Assembly (NCBI GenBank): GCA_000733355.1 | Contig: JNVV01000010.1 | Location: 290,324 to 354,323, forward strand | DNA from: Falciphora oryzae | Lineage: Eukaryota; Ascomycota; Sordariomycetes; Magnaporthales; Magnaporthaceae | Length of the DNA stretch: 64,000 bases | Direction: 5' to 3' | Shown here: positions 23,991-35,012 of the stretch, one piece after another | How positions within the stretch are numbered: position 1 is the stretch's first letter | How the letters are laid out: each line of letters begins with the position of its first letter | Notes under the pieces: model-generated | Seen by the model: only the letters and a program-made list of their open reading frames with translations | What the model was told of the DNA's origin: nothing | Databases searched by the model: none | Made by a program: the position numbers and the translations under genes

Positions 23991-24763
23991 TGTTGCCGCT
24001 GGCCTCTGCAGTGCTGGATGCAGGTAGGGGCCGAGGGCGAAGCGGGCTTATCGGATAGACCGGGGTAGGTACCTAGGGAGGTCGGCGAATATGCGGTGGA
24101 TACCTATACAGCAAAAAAGAAGAAGAAATCTAGTGAGGACAGGTGCGAAGCAAACAGCAGACGATTAGGAAGACGCTAGGGACGCATGGCCGAGAGGGAG
24201 TGAGGGGAAGCCAGAGGCTTTAAGCTGACGATAACGCAGCGCAAGTTGAGGGATTCGGCGTGCGGCATCGATTCTCAGCTGCGGCTCGCGGCGCAGAAAA
24301 ATTGAATCCAAAGTCCGCCGCGGCCGGCAGCGTGGACCAAACAGCTTCCCCGATTTGGCACCAACCCCACTTTCGACTCCCTACGACCTGGCCCGGCTCC
24401 TCGGGCGGACAGGCGGGTCCGGCAAGAGCTCCCCCGATTCCGCTCGTATTGCCGCCGTTACGGGCGTAGTTTGTTCCAACCTGCCCGTGCAGGCGGCAAG
24501 ACCCAGCACTCGGAGTTGCCCGATGTGGACGCCAGGCTGGGCAGCGAGGTTTTCATGACACAGCCGACTTTCATATCTGCAGCCTTGTCCAAGTGGCAAT
24601 TGCGCCGGATGATAGGATTAGGATAAAGTACCTAGATAGATAAATAAGTAAACAATCAAATAGCCCGCGGAAACGCCGAGTAGAAAACCCAGGTCTAACC
24701 AAGCCTGGCCCTGGTTGCACAACGCAGCAAGCGCTCACTCAGCAAACCAAAGCAAAAGGACCC
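23991..24763. promoter_or_regulatory. Intergenic region, D-lactate dehydrogenase promoter side
   Basis: About 770 bp between the stop of the Clr5-domain gene and the start of the dehydrogenase, both on the minus strand. It has a palindromic GGTAGGTACCTAGG-like block near 24064 and nothing that codes. It should hold the dehydrogenase promoter and the 3' end of the Clr5-domain gene. Confidence 0.45.
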
Positions 24764-27646
24764 CTATGTAACACCATACTGCAGCAGCACATTGAACCTC
24801 GGCGCGCCGCCGACCGTGTCCACGTGCTGCAGGTAGGCGGCGAGCTCGCGCTCATCGTTTATCTGGAGCGGGATGTCGTCAATCATCTTGGAGTCCTTGA
24901 CTAAGCCCTCGACCATAACGCAGACAACCCCTGGCGCGAACTTCTCCATCGCGACCGCCTTGAGCTCCTCTAGCAGCGTCGATCCCCCGGGCTGCGGCGA
25001 CGACGAGGTCCCGCCGCCGCTACCGCCGATAGTCGCCACCCAGAGCTCCTGGAAACCGCCGATGATGGACGACCGCGGGTGCAGCTGGAGAAAGACGGCC
25101 AGGCTTGGGCGCTGTTGTTCGTGGTGAGTCTGATGATGATGAAGATGATGGTGGCTGTGATGGTGGTGAAGATTATGCTGTTGCTGTTGCTGTTGCTGTT
25201 GCTGGAGATTGTGTTGCTGCTGCTGGAGATTGTGCTGTTGCTGGTCTTGTTGCTCGTGCTGGCCAAACACGGCGGCTTGGTGGTGCTGCAGATCCTGCAT
25301 GTATTGTTGCTGGTTCACAAAGGCTGCCGCCTGCGCATCTGCCGCAAGCAGGAGCGACGAGCCCATTTGCGTGTCCAACGACAGGCCTCCCGAAGCGACC
25401 ATCACCGCTGTGTCGTTGCCCAGCCCGTGCTGTGGGGCACCATGATGCATTTGCTGCGACATCTGGTCCTGCACTTGCACCTGTACCTGCTGAGGCGGCG
25501 TTGCTATCTGAAGCGCCACCCCCATATGCTGCATCTGCAGATGCGACACCGGCGTGCTGGGCACTATGAGCGAAAGACCGGCCCCGTAGCCGTTACCATC
25601 GCTGCTGCCGTCGAGCCTGTCGCCCATGTCCGTGCTCACAATGCCCGGCTCCAGCATGGCCGCCTCGTCATCGATGGATAGCTGCTGCAGGGGGGGCGGC
25701 GTCTCGGTGCTGGCACTGGCGCTGGCCGTCTCCTTGTTCCGCCGCCTCGACGTGTCATCCCTGAACCTTTTCATGATGTCCCTGGCCAAGAACTCGGCCG
25801 CCCGCAGCTTTTCGGCCCGTAGCCTCCGATGCTCCTCGGCCGTTTCGTTGTCCTGTTCATCGCTTGCTACCGCGCCACTAGCCCCGGGTGTTTCCTTCTG
25901 GGACGGCGGCAAAAGGGCGTTGCGGAGCTCCGGTGACTCATCCTGCCAGCGCCGCTTGAGCTCCTCCCAGCGCTCGCTCCCGACTTCGAGCTTGGTCGTG
26001 AACTGTTCCTCAGCCAAAATGCGGCTGAGGACAAGCCGCATACGTCGCGCCTGGTCCGGATTGACGCCGAGAGTGTTTTTGACCTCGGCCAGCGTCGGCC
26101 GCCGCCCCGCCGGTCCAGTCCCTTCGGATGCGCGGAGGCGCTTGGTCACGTCGGTGCAGATGACGTCTAGGGCCAGCGCCATCCTATTTCCGCATCCTCG
26201 TTGCTTCTTTCGCCCGCCACCTCCTCCCCCTGCCCCATCGTAGCCATCATCATCTTGGGCGTCCGCATCTGGGGCCTCTCCCATTGCGGGATCCCCCATG
26301 ATGCCGCGCAGGTGCGGCGTCTCGCGGACCAGGCGGGCCTTGGCCTCCTCCCAGGCAGCCTGGCCGGCCGCAGTCTTGCGCAGCAGACCCTCGGCCTCGC
26401 AGATGCGCTGGAACTCCCGGCGCACCTGGTTGTACGTCTCTGCGTCCAGGCCGAGCAGAGCCTTGCTCTCCGTCAGCGTCGTCTCGGATGGGAATCGCGG
26501 CGGACAGCCGGCCGGGTCCGCGGGGAGCCCCGCCCAGTCGCGCGTCCGCCGCCGCCGCTTGCGCGACTCCCACCGCTCCGCCGACTCGGCCTCGAGCTGC
26601 TGCCGTCGCCGCCCGCGCCTGGCCGCAGCCTCTCCTGCCGTCTGCAGCGCCGCAGCGACGACGGCTTCGGTCAAGTCTGGGCCAGGACTGGCGTTGGTGC
26701 CACCCGGGCCGGTGACGTCATTGTCACCATCGTCGCCGCTGCCATCATCTTCGTCGTCGTCCTCGTCCTGGTCCGCAGTCTCATCCTCGCCGTGGCCGAT
26801 GAGCGAGTCCAGAACCAGCTCGGCGGTTGCGTCGTCGCGCTTGGCCGCCCGGGACTGGGAGGGGCTGGCTCCGAGGGCGCCGTCACCGCTGCTGCTCTTT
26901 CCTCCGAGGTCCTCTGCCCTTGGCAGGCGGAGCAGCCAACGGTGGTGTGTGCGGAGGCGAACCAGCTGGCGGGCACTGACGTCGAAGCCCTCATCGCGGA
27001 GCACGGCCAGCATCTCGCGCTGGGCGTGATTCGCCTCCCAGAGCTGACGGACCCGCTCGACCAACGTGTGGTTCTTGTGGGCACCGACCTGCTTGCTGGG
27101 GAACTCCCATTTTCGGATCTGCTGCTGGAATGCTCGCTTGCTATAGGTGCGGTTTGATTTGAAGGGTCAGGTCAGGGGTCGTTCTTGCGGCGCGGCGCCA
27201 AGCCAGCGAACCCGCCAGACAGCCTGTGGCTCTGGTCCATTCTGCTCCAAATGCCGGCTCAGTCTCGACCGCCTATGCGTGGACAGGTGTGGGGGTAAGG
27301 GGAGCGAGCCACTGCTTCCAGCGAGGCGGGAATGCCGGGGCGCGTCCGGAGTGGTCCGCCTGAAGCGAGCGCCTGCACGTTTGGGTACATGACGACGCAT
27401 GCACGGCGGGGCCCGAAACGGCCCGGGGGTAGACGAAGTAGAAAGCCGAGGTGGAGGGTCGGGGCGCGAGCAGCGGGCAGCGGATGCCCATTGGGCCGAC
27501 GGGGCCGGGCGGCGGCTCGCACGTACGTACCTCGGGGTAAATCCATGGTGGAGCTTCATGTACTCCATCAGCTCGTCCATGGACTTGCGCTCCTCCACGT
27601 ACACGCGGTAGCATGTTTCACGGTGGACGTCCCAATCGTAGCCCAT
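24764..27646 (-). CDS. Clr5-domain protein, probable transcriptional regulator
   Basis: Two minus-strand exons, 27646-27531 and 27140-24764, give 830 aa. The N-terminal Clr5 domain is split by the 390-bp intron and reads MGYDWDVHRETCYRVYVEER, LMEYMKLHHGFTPSKRAFQQ, QIRKWEFPSKQVGAHKNHTL. Two further alpha-helical repeats of similar layout follow: LTESKALLGLDAETYNQVRR with its RETPHLRGIM end, and LAEVKNTLGVNPDQARRMRL with its DESPELRNAL end, both resembling small DNA-binding helix bundles. Between them are acidic (DEDDDEDDGSGDD) and Lys/Arg-rich linkers. A Gln/His-rich tract covers about residues 655-715. The C-terminus is ordered again (FAPGVVCVMVEGLVKDSKMI). The role of Clr5 domains is not well defined; nuclear regulation is inferred from the layout. 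Confidence 0.87.
25110..25290. repeat. CAG/CAT-rich tract coding Gln/His repeats
   Basis: Low-complexity codon repeats inside the Clr5-domain gene; on the coding strand runs of CAG/CAA alternate with AAT-CTC and then CAT/CAC, giving Q-rich then H-rich peptide. Confidence 0.85.
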
Positions 27647-27975
27647 GGTTGCCCCATCCTCGTCGCCTGGGCTGGGCTGGTCGGGCCTGTGCGCTGCTGC
27701 GCTGTCTGCTTGTCTGGGCCGTCACTCGCTGCTCCGTGGCCTGGGGTTGTTGGAATTGCACACCTGGCTCATTTTGCAGAGCCGGAGAGACTTGGTTTGG
27801 TTCCGTTGGTCGACTGACGCATCTGCTGACATAATCAAGGCTCCGCTTCTTGGGTCAGACGGATCCCTGCCAAGATGGTCTATCCCAGTTGCCCCTGAAT
27901 TTATACCGACCTAGCTACCAACCTACACATATAGCACACACATCAATCCCTTTCCTTCCAATCCATCTACTTGCT
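27647..27975. promoter_or_regulatory. Intergenic region upstream of Clr5-domain gene
   Basis: 329 bp between the stop of the exchanger gene and the Clr5-domain start, both on the minus strand. It must carry the promoter of the latter. No motif is outstanding. Confidence 0.4.
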
Positions 27976-30591
27976 TTAGTGGTCTCCCGCTGCTGCTGCC
28001 GCCGATTCCGCTGCACTGGGGTAATAAAACGCTACGACGGCAATGATCACATAGGCAGCAAGCAGCAGCGCCCCCTCGAGGTAGTTGCTGCGCCCATCCA
28101 GGACCAGAAAGTTCGCAATGAAGGCTGCCAGAAACAGGCAGACTGTCTCAAACAGCGTAAAGCGCAACGTCATCTCTCTGTCCAGCGTCCACCCCAGCAT
28201 CACAATGAACGGCGTGACGAAGAGCGCGATCTGGATCGAGCTCCCGATCTGTGCGGAGCGCGTTAGCCAATGCCACGATTCCGTCAGGGAAAACTAGAAA
28301 CAAACTCACAGAGACGGCTATTGCCAGGTCGAGCTTGTTCTTGAGCGCCACCGTGATGGCCGTCACGTGCTCGGCCGCATTCCCCACGATTGGCAGCACG
28401 ATCAGTCCGATAAACGCCTCGCCCAGAGGCGATGCTGGTGTCGCCAGCATGTCTGAGATGGCGCCAACCATCAGCTCCGCGCAGTATGCCACGAGCCCTG
28501 TCGAGGCGAGGAGGAGGAACGTAGCTGCCCGGGTCGAGAGGTGATGGCCTTCGTCCGTTGACGGGCTGGCCGCCACACCACCAGTCGGGGCTGCATCGCC
28601 ACCGCCCGCTTGCCCGGAGCCCTCGCATGCTCCCATACCCGCGGCCTGGGGTGGGCAAGCGTTTGCGTGTGGCTTCCCACACGGAGTGCAGTATGTCTGG
28701 CTCAACCGGCCCGGGAGAGAGGCGGTGCGTCGGACGCCGACACGGACGGTGGGTCTTCGGGTGCCGACGCTGGGCCTGTTGTTGTTGGCTGTTGGTTGGT
28801 CCAAAAACAAGCCGGGCGTCAGGCTGCGGCTGAGAGTGTCTCGCAGCCTTGGCCTCGGCCTTGGAGCTGAGACGGTCCGGAAAAGTCCCTCGCCACTTGC
28901 GCCAGCTTTGGAGTGAGGACGTCTCGTAGAACTAGCCCACTGCAGCGTGCCTAGTTCAGCCGCCTCGGTACTTGGCGCCCCATGGCCGCCATTGGAATCA
29001 TCGCCTCTTTGATTCGATGCGGCTCGTCCGAGCCCCTGTTGGTGCTTACGACGTCTCTGTAGCTTCGAGATGGGTCCTCGCTCGGCCGCCGTCCCGGCTA
29101 TCGGCCATTGTTGCGAGGGGCCGGGCAGTGTGGCGGATGTAGTCGATGCGGTGCTATCCACCGATGCCGTTCGTGTGTTTACTAGCGTGGAACCGACTGA
29201 CACAGTGCTGGCCTTGCGCTTGCGGCCCACCAAACGCATCAGAACCCGCCTAGACCTGGCCTTGCGAGAGTGGACAGACTCCGTGCCAACGTAGCTATGG
29301 TCGGATGCCCAGTCTCCAGAGTCTCGGTCGGGGGACTCGTGAAGAAGCGCAGCGACTGGTCCGGGCTGTGCCTCTTGGTCGATCATGGCCTGCGGCAGCG
29401 ACTTATACATGTAGGCGTGCGTTTTGAGTTGGAAGACGAGGTATAGTATATACACCGCGAGAAGGACCTGTAGCAAATTGCATGTTGGCAAAACTAGAGC
29501 AAATTCATCCTTCAGGGTCCACAGGCCAAGCAAAGAAATCAAAGGGCATAATAGACTTACTACACTAGTAATGCGACTGATCTTTAGATCCTGCTTCTTA
29601 GCCAGGGTGTTATCTTGAAATGACGCATGAAATGCCGTCTAATGGCTCGTGTCAGTTGAAAAACCTAACCTAACCGGCGACACACAGGTCGTATAGGAGT
29701 GACATTCTTACTGGGAGAACAAGACTGATCACACTGAGGCTCAAGAGACAAGCCATGGTCTGCGTAACGGTAGGATTATAGATCTAAGACGCGCTCGATG
29801 TTAGAAAGCTCCAGGTCAAATAAGACCTTACTGGGGCAAAGGGCAGCCGTGTTTTGTCAAGGCTGAATACAGACCTGCTCTCTAAAGCGCAAACCGCCTA
29901 GAAGGAAACACATGCCAAGGATCAACAGCAGGTTGGCAAGTATAGAGCCCAGCAGTGATGCCTGAACGATCCTGATCTCATCTTTGACAAGGGCAATGAC
30001 GAAGATGATGAGCTCGACCGCGTTGCCAAACGTGACATTCATGAGGGCGCCAACGGCAGGCCCCCGGCGCGCGGCCATGGTCTCGGTAGCAAAGCTCAGA
30101 AGATTTGCCAGCGGGATGATGGCCACCGAGTTCATGCCAAAGACGAGGCCAGGCCCCACCGCAGCCCCCGAGCTTCGTGCATTGCCGACTGCGATGCCGA
30201 TGGGCACGAAGAGAAGGAGTACGTTGACATAGCTGAATACCATAATGGCCTTGGTCGTGAAGAGGAGCCTGGCGAGAAGGCTGTCGGGGTCCGTCGTTTT
30301 CTGCTGGACTTTCTTCTCCACGCTCGACTCTGGCCGTTCTATGATGTCCTTGGCCGCCCCATCTCGGGGCGGAGGGCCACATGGAAGAGGCGAGCTGGCA
30401 TATTCACTGTCGCCCGGAATCAACCGTGCTTGTGGTATCGCATAGCTGAGAGGTGGGACATGGTCGGTATGATCTTCATGATGACTGAAGATGCAAGAGC
30501 CTTGAGGAGATCCTCGAGTTGTTGATGCCAATGGCGAGATCGCATGTGCGTGTTCTAGGACCGCCGATGGACTAGCTAAAGGCTCCTTCAT
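27976..30591 (-). CDS. CAX-type vacuolar Ca2+/H+ exchanger
   Basis: Antiporter of the CAX family that loads Ca2+ into the vacuole against protons. Minus-strand exons 30591-29875, 29783-29712, 29638-29561, 29467-28310 and 28248-27976 give 765 aa with intact phase. The first half has TM helices from about residue 115 and the signature FGNAVELIIF (GNAVE at 189-193), then SLLGSILANLLLILG, YNPTVTQTMACLLSLS and LPTAFHASF. The second half begins near residue 604 with ATFLLLASTGLVAYCAELMV, has VGNAAEHVTAITVALKNKLD (GNAAE at 651-655) and IGSSIQIALFVTPFIVMLGW. Between them (about 313-603) is a hydrophilic, Ser/Arg/Pro-rich loop of some 290 residues, long for the family. The N-terminal 110 residues are also hydrophilic. 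The frame is open upstream of the chosen ATG, so an extra 5' exon is possible. Confidence 0.92.
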
Positions 30592-31802
30592 CGATGAGGT
30601 GTTTGCGGGCCGTTCAGGGGATTGTGCAAACTTGTCCTGGAACCAGACAGAAGGATGGACGGTGCAGTTCTAGGAAATCTCAAGCACTCGAGCTGCAGCA
30701 TGCCAAGAAATTGGACTTTAGGGTCAAAAACGGAAGAGATTGAAGGGAGTAGGCTTGAGTATAAGCGAAGGAGCCACGGCTGGTGGGAATGGAGGTAGGA
30801 ATATTCAGTCAGCTATCGTCTAAACATTGTTTTATGTACCTCAAATGTGTAGCCCACGCCCAACGCCATGCGGTTTGCGATTTGCTGCGCAGGCGATGGA
30901 ATGCCGCCTGTCATGGCTATGGGAGCTACCCAATCTCGTCCTAAGTCGAAAGTAAGCCACCGCAGTCACTGCCATACGAAACCTAACGCGATCCATCTGC
31001 CAGCGCCCGCATACCTGCAAGGGCGTACGGCTCGAAACCCGGCATTCCGCTTTGGCGGGTATTGCGAGGAGAGAGAAGCCCCAGTTGAGGGAGCGAGGGA
31101 GCTTCTTTGGGGAAGCTGGACTCTCTGAGTTTGCCGGACACCGGACCAGCCGCTCGACAGGAGAAACATCAGCCCGTGCGGGCTTTGACTTTTTGTTCTG
31201 ACGTTGCTTGCTCTTTTCCGGCAGAGTAACGCGAGAACGATCGCCTGATCACGAATAGCGAGACGGAAAACGACATCCGATGCACTCATCGCTCACAGTG
31301 TGGCGATGGAGTTGAAGTTGGGATATTGGCGGTGGCGGGAGAGTGATGGAAGACGAGACATAGCAGGCCATTTCAGCATGACAAGCCATGGACTCGGATC
31401 AGACGCCAAGCCAGAGGGAACCGACCAACCATAGGTTAACTAGTATTGAAGATTGGCTAACCGGGTCCGAGCTTGCCAAGTCGGGTTCTCGCATAGCAGA
31501 TATCGTTGTGGTCAAGGTTTGCGGCTGAGACCTTGCGGGGGCCTTCGCGATTATTCTGGCGGCAGATATAAGGTGAATCACCAAAGCTGCCCCTGACCTG
31601 ACTCTCTATAGGCTGTCCTCGGGCACCTCGGTCAAGTAGGCACGCAGGTTGGTACACAATGTTTCGCATCTCAGAGATCTGCTGCAGACTGAAGAATCGC
31701 TCTCCTCCTCGGCTCATCCTTAGAGTGGTGCTTTGTGCCCGAGACCCGGAGCGATATCTCCTTGGTTCAAGGCTCCTGGCAGCTCAGGGGTAGGTATGTG
31801 GC
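30592..31802. promoter_or_regulatory. Promoter region of the Ca2+/H+ exchanger
   Basis: 1.2 kb between the thioesterase stop and the exchanger start, both on the minus strand. No coding sequence is supported; the short frames here lack codon bias. No clear calcineurin-response element was recognised by eye. Confidence 0.45.
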
Positions 31803-32276
31803 TCAGATGTTCATATACTTGGTGTGGCTTCCGGTAGCGACCACCGGGCCTTTCTCGCCCGGCGTGGACCCGAGCTTCCTGATCTCGACTTGGGTAAAGG
31901 CTAGGTTCCTCCCAACTTTGCTGACCCAGCTTTCGATTTCGAGGGTGTCGCCCTCTTTGGCGGCGCCGACGTAGCTCACGTGGATGTCGGCGCTGACTCC
32001 AGTGCGGTCCAGCCCCTTGGCGGCGGCGATGGACATGCCGCCAGCCCAGTCGACCAGGGTGGCGGAAACGGAGCCGTGCAGAATGCCCTTGCTGTTTATA
32101 TGCTGTTTTTCCAAGGGCAGGTGGGCGACCACGCGACCTGATCCGCTGGCAGCCGAGACGATGGTGATGCGGGGGAAGAAGAAGCCATAGACGGGCGAGT
32201 TGGGCTCTATCGACTTCCAGTGCTCGCGCACGTGCGCGAGTGTGTCTTGCTGTGCTGTGGCTTCTGTCTCGGCCAT
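31803..32276 (-). CDS. Hotdog-fold acyl-CoA thioesterase (ACOT13/PaaI-like)
   Basis: An intronless 157-aa protein of the 4HBT thioesterase superfamily, expected to hydrolyse acyl-CoA. The hotdog pattern is plain: NSPVYGFFFPRITIVSAASG, the GILHGSVSATLVDWAGGMSI helix with His67-Gly68 and Asp76 where family members carry catalytic and binding residues, DIHVSYVGAAKEGDTLEIES and FTQVEIRK near the end. Length is normal for the family. No targeting signal is clear in MAETEATAQQDTLAHV. It shares a 456-bp divergent promoter with the FPGS-like gene to the right. The physiological substrate cannot be told. Confidence 0.9.
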   Translation of the reverse strand: MAETEATAQQDTLAHVREHWKSIEPNSPVYGFFFPRITIVSAASGSGRVVAHLPLEKQHINSKGILHGSVSATLVDWAGGMSIAAAKGLDRTGVSADIHVSYVGAAKEGDTLEIESWVSKVGRNLAFTQVEIRKLGSTPGEKGPVVATGSHTKYMNI

Positions 32277-32732
32277 TGTGAAGGGAGCTGGTTGCTGGTA
32301 GGAGGATGAGGGAAAGAGGTAGTAGACGCCACTGGGAGTTGGAAACAGTCTGGTCGTTGTCGAGGAATTTGATGATTGCCGGACACGAATTGGACTCGAC
32401 CACTTTCCATCAAGTACCCGTATGTTTTTTATCAGTCAGGCGGGAAGGCCGATTCACCTCAGCAATCAATTTTTGTTGGGGGTGGGACTCAGGCTCGATC
32501 TCCGCTGTCGGCATCGCCAAACGGGCTCCGATCCCCTAAATTCTTGCATCGTGTCAGCGGTTGGCTGCCTAAACCACATGAGCGGCCCCGCCTCAGCTTC
32601 AGACTTCATTGAATTCTTATCTGCCGCACAAACGCCAGCTCAGAGTCTGCAGACTGGAAACCCACATGAGCGGGCCATGAACATCGAAAGACGGTCGTCG
32701 AGGTCGTTTTCCTTTCGCCACCCACTGGCGCC
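32277..32732. promoter_or_regulatory. Divergent promoter thioesterase / FPGS-like
   Basis: 456 bp between two divergent starts. No ordered promoter element could be recognised; it contains no supported gene. Confidence 0.45.
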
Positions 32733-34874
32733 ATGATCCGCCGCGTGGCCGCCGCTGCCGCCGCCGCTCGCCGGTTTGGCACCGGGCGGCGTCGGACGCC
32801 ACGAACGCTGCCACTGAATGAGCCGCTGATACCCGCAGAGGACTCGGACCATCCATTGCCGCAGCCCACCCCGGCGCGCCGCCCGCAAGAGGCGGTGCCC
32901 CCGATGCAGAGGAGGCTGTTCCGCGAGGACTACCAGACGGCACTCCGGCTGCTCTCGCTCATCCCCACGAACCAGGCTGCCCGTTCCCAGTTCGACGGCG
33001 AGGCCAAGGCCGGCAGCGGCGGCGGAGAAGGCGAGCGGCAAAGGCTCAACAACGACTCGCTCCACGAGATGCGGGCGCTTCTCAAGCGTGCCGGACAGAC
33101 GCACGAAGAGAGCCGCTCCAGGCTACGCTGCATCCACATTGCCGGCTCCAAAGGCAAAGGCACCGTCGCCGCCCTGACCACGGCCCTCCTGCTCAGGGGT
33201 GGCCCCTACGAGGCCGTCGGGGACCTGGGCACCATTGGCACCTACACGAGCCCGCACGTCGTCTCAGTCCGCGAGCGCATCATGCTTGACGGTGAGCCCG
33301 TGTCTGAGGAGCTCTTCGCCCGCAGCTTCTTTGAGCTCTGGCGCCAGCTGCGCCAGACGGAGCCCGACAAGCATCTCCGCTACGACCTTCGCCGCGAGAG
33401 GGGCATCCGGGCCACCGAACGCTGGCCGCTCGTCGAAGACGATGAGATCGCCGCCGCTGGGCGCATGCCCTTCTTCTTCCGCTTCATGACCCTGCTCGCC
33501 TTCCACGTGTTCCGTGCTGCCAACGTGCGCACCGCCGTCGTCGAGTGCGGCATCGGCGGCGAGTACGACGCCACCAACTTCCTTGACAGCGGGCGCGTTA
33601 CCGTCGCCGTCGTGACCTCGATCGAGGTCGAGCACGCCGACATGCTGGGCGAAACGCGCGGCTCCATCGCTTGGCACAAAGCAGGCATCTTCAAGCCGGG
33701 CGCCGCGGCGGTTGTCGTCCGACCGCACGTGTCCCACGGTGCCTTCGAGTTCATGTGGTGGCTGAACCACAGCGGCTCGCCTGACGCGCACGGCGCCCCT
33801 AGACTGCCGCCATTACGCCCCGACGACGAGGCACTCTTGAAGAAGAGGCTGGAGCTGGGGCTGCCAATACGCAACGATCCCGCCGAAGATAGCGGCGCCA
33901 ACGCCGTCATGGCCGTGTTTTGGGCACGCGCTCTACGCAATAGGGTCGAAATGATGATCGACGTGCCCGATAACGTTGGCGAATGCGTCCCCTCCGTCCG
34001 CGCGCAGGAGCTGCTCGGCCAGGCTGCCCTGCGACGGCCCTATGCCATGCTCAACATGTCGTTAGCTGTCAGTGCTGTCAAGCAGCACATTCGTAAGCTG
34101 AGGCAGGAGGAGGCACTGGGCCGGAGGCCTACAGTAAAGACCATCAGGCCCCACGAGGCCCCCATCGACCTGGTCAACCGCTTTTCTCTGTTCCCCCGCC
34201 AATCCACTGGCCGCTGGGAAGAGATCGTGCAGCCAGAACACATGAAGGCCATGCGTGGAGTCGCACCCCGTGGCCGCGGCGAGGTCGTCTCGTGCGAGCT
34301 TCCCGATGAGATGCACCTCCAGCCGTTCTCGCCTCCTACCATGAGGAAGGCCCACTACTATCTGGACGGGGCACACACCCACGAGAGCCTCACGGCCGCC
34401 GCTCGCTGGTTCGCGGCGTGTGTGCAAGAGGCCTCCGCGTCCGACGCGAGCCGAGGGGCCTCCCGCCCGGCCGTCGGCGTCATGTTCAACCAGCAAGAGC
34501 GCAGCCACGCGCCGGAGCTGCTGGAGGCGGTTCTCTCGCAGCTGCGGGTGGCGGGGGTGCGCTGCGACCTCGTCGTGGTGACGCGCAACGAGCCCTACCC
34601 TAACCCAGATGTAGACAGGGAGCTGACGGCGCAGAGGCGTATGGAGCAAGTAGCGAGTGGCTCCCACAAGACTGCGGTTTTTGACAACGTGGCCATGGCC
34701 AAGGCAGAGTGCGAGAGGCTTGGCGCTGCGCCCCAGGAATCAGCGACCTCCACGTCTCGACCCGTCCATGTCCTGGTCACGGGCAGCTTCAACCTTGTCA
34801 AGGGCTTCTTAGTACTGCATGAGGGAAAAGATGACGAGTTGTATCAGCGGAGGCTCTGGAAGTCACAAGTATAA
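32733..34874 (+). CDS. Folylpolyglutamate synthase-like protein (Mur ligase fold), 713 aa
   Basis: FPGS enzymes add glutamates to folates with ATP. This single-exon gene has the ATP loop IAGSKGKGTVAA (G138-T144), TYTSPHVVSVRERIMLDGEP, VECGIGGEYDATNFL, VEHADMLGETRGSIAWHKAG and the C-terminal-domain DGAHTHESL (Asp545), ending TGSFNLVKGFL. It is longer than a canonical FPGS. Extra parts are an Ala/Arg-rich N-terminus ([20 protein letters not shown], mitochondrion-like), a Gly/Glu insertion near residue 95, and an insertion after the IGGEYDATN block. Residues of the catalytic core appear intact. It lies tail-to-tail with a second, intron-containing FPGS gene, 138 bp away. It may be a mitochondrial isoform or a diverged paralogue; FPGS rather than dihydrofolate synthase is inferred. 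Confidence 0.88.
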   Translation: MIRRVAAAAAAARRFGTGRRRTPRTLPLNEPLIPAEDSDHPLPQPTPARRPQEAVPPMQRRLFREDYQTALRLLSLIPTNQAARSQFDGEAKAGSGGGEGERQRLNNDSLHEMRALLKRAGQTHEESRSRLRCIHIAGSKGKGTVAALTTALLLRGGPYEAVGDLGTIGTYTSPHVVSVRERIMLDGEPVSEELFARSFFELWRQLRQTEPDKHLRYDLRRERGIRATERWPLVEDDEIAAAGRMPFFFRFMTLLAFHVFRAANVRTAVVECGIGGEYDATNFLDSGRVTVAVVTSIEVEHADMLGETRGSIAWHKAGIFKPGAAAVVVRPHVSHGAFEFMWWLNHSGSPDAHGAPRLPPLRPDDEALLKKRLELGLPIRNDPAEDSGANAVMAVFWARALRNRVEMMIDVPDNVGECVPSVRAQELLGQAALRRPYAMLNMSLAVSAVKQHIRKLRQEEALGRRPTVKTIRPHEAPIDLVNRFSLFPRQSTGRWEEIVQPEHMKAMRGVAPRGRGEVVSCELPDEMHLQPFSPPTMRKAHYYLDGAHTHESLTAAARWFAACVQEASASDASRGASRPAVGVMFNQQERSHAPELLEAVLSQLRVAGVRCDLVVVTRNEPYPNPDVDRELTAQRRMEQVASGSHKTAVFDNVAMAKAECERLGAAPQESATSTSRPVHVLVTGSFNLVKGFLVLHEGKDDELYQRRLWKSQV

Positions 34875-35012
34875 GAGTACGAGGGAGATGTTGCGCAGTG
34901 GAGAGGCAGCATTGAGGCGTATCAAAGACGAAGCCTACCCACGAGACTTGATTTGGGTATCAATGTGTTTTCTATGGGTAATACCACTTCTTGTACTATC
35001 AATTTATACCCA

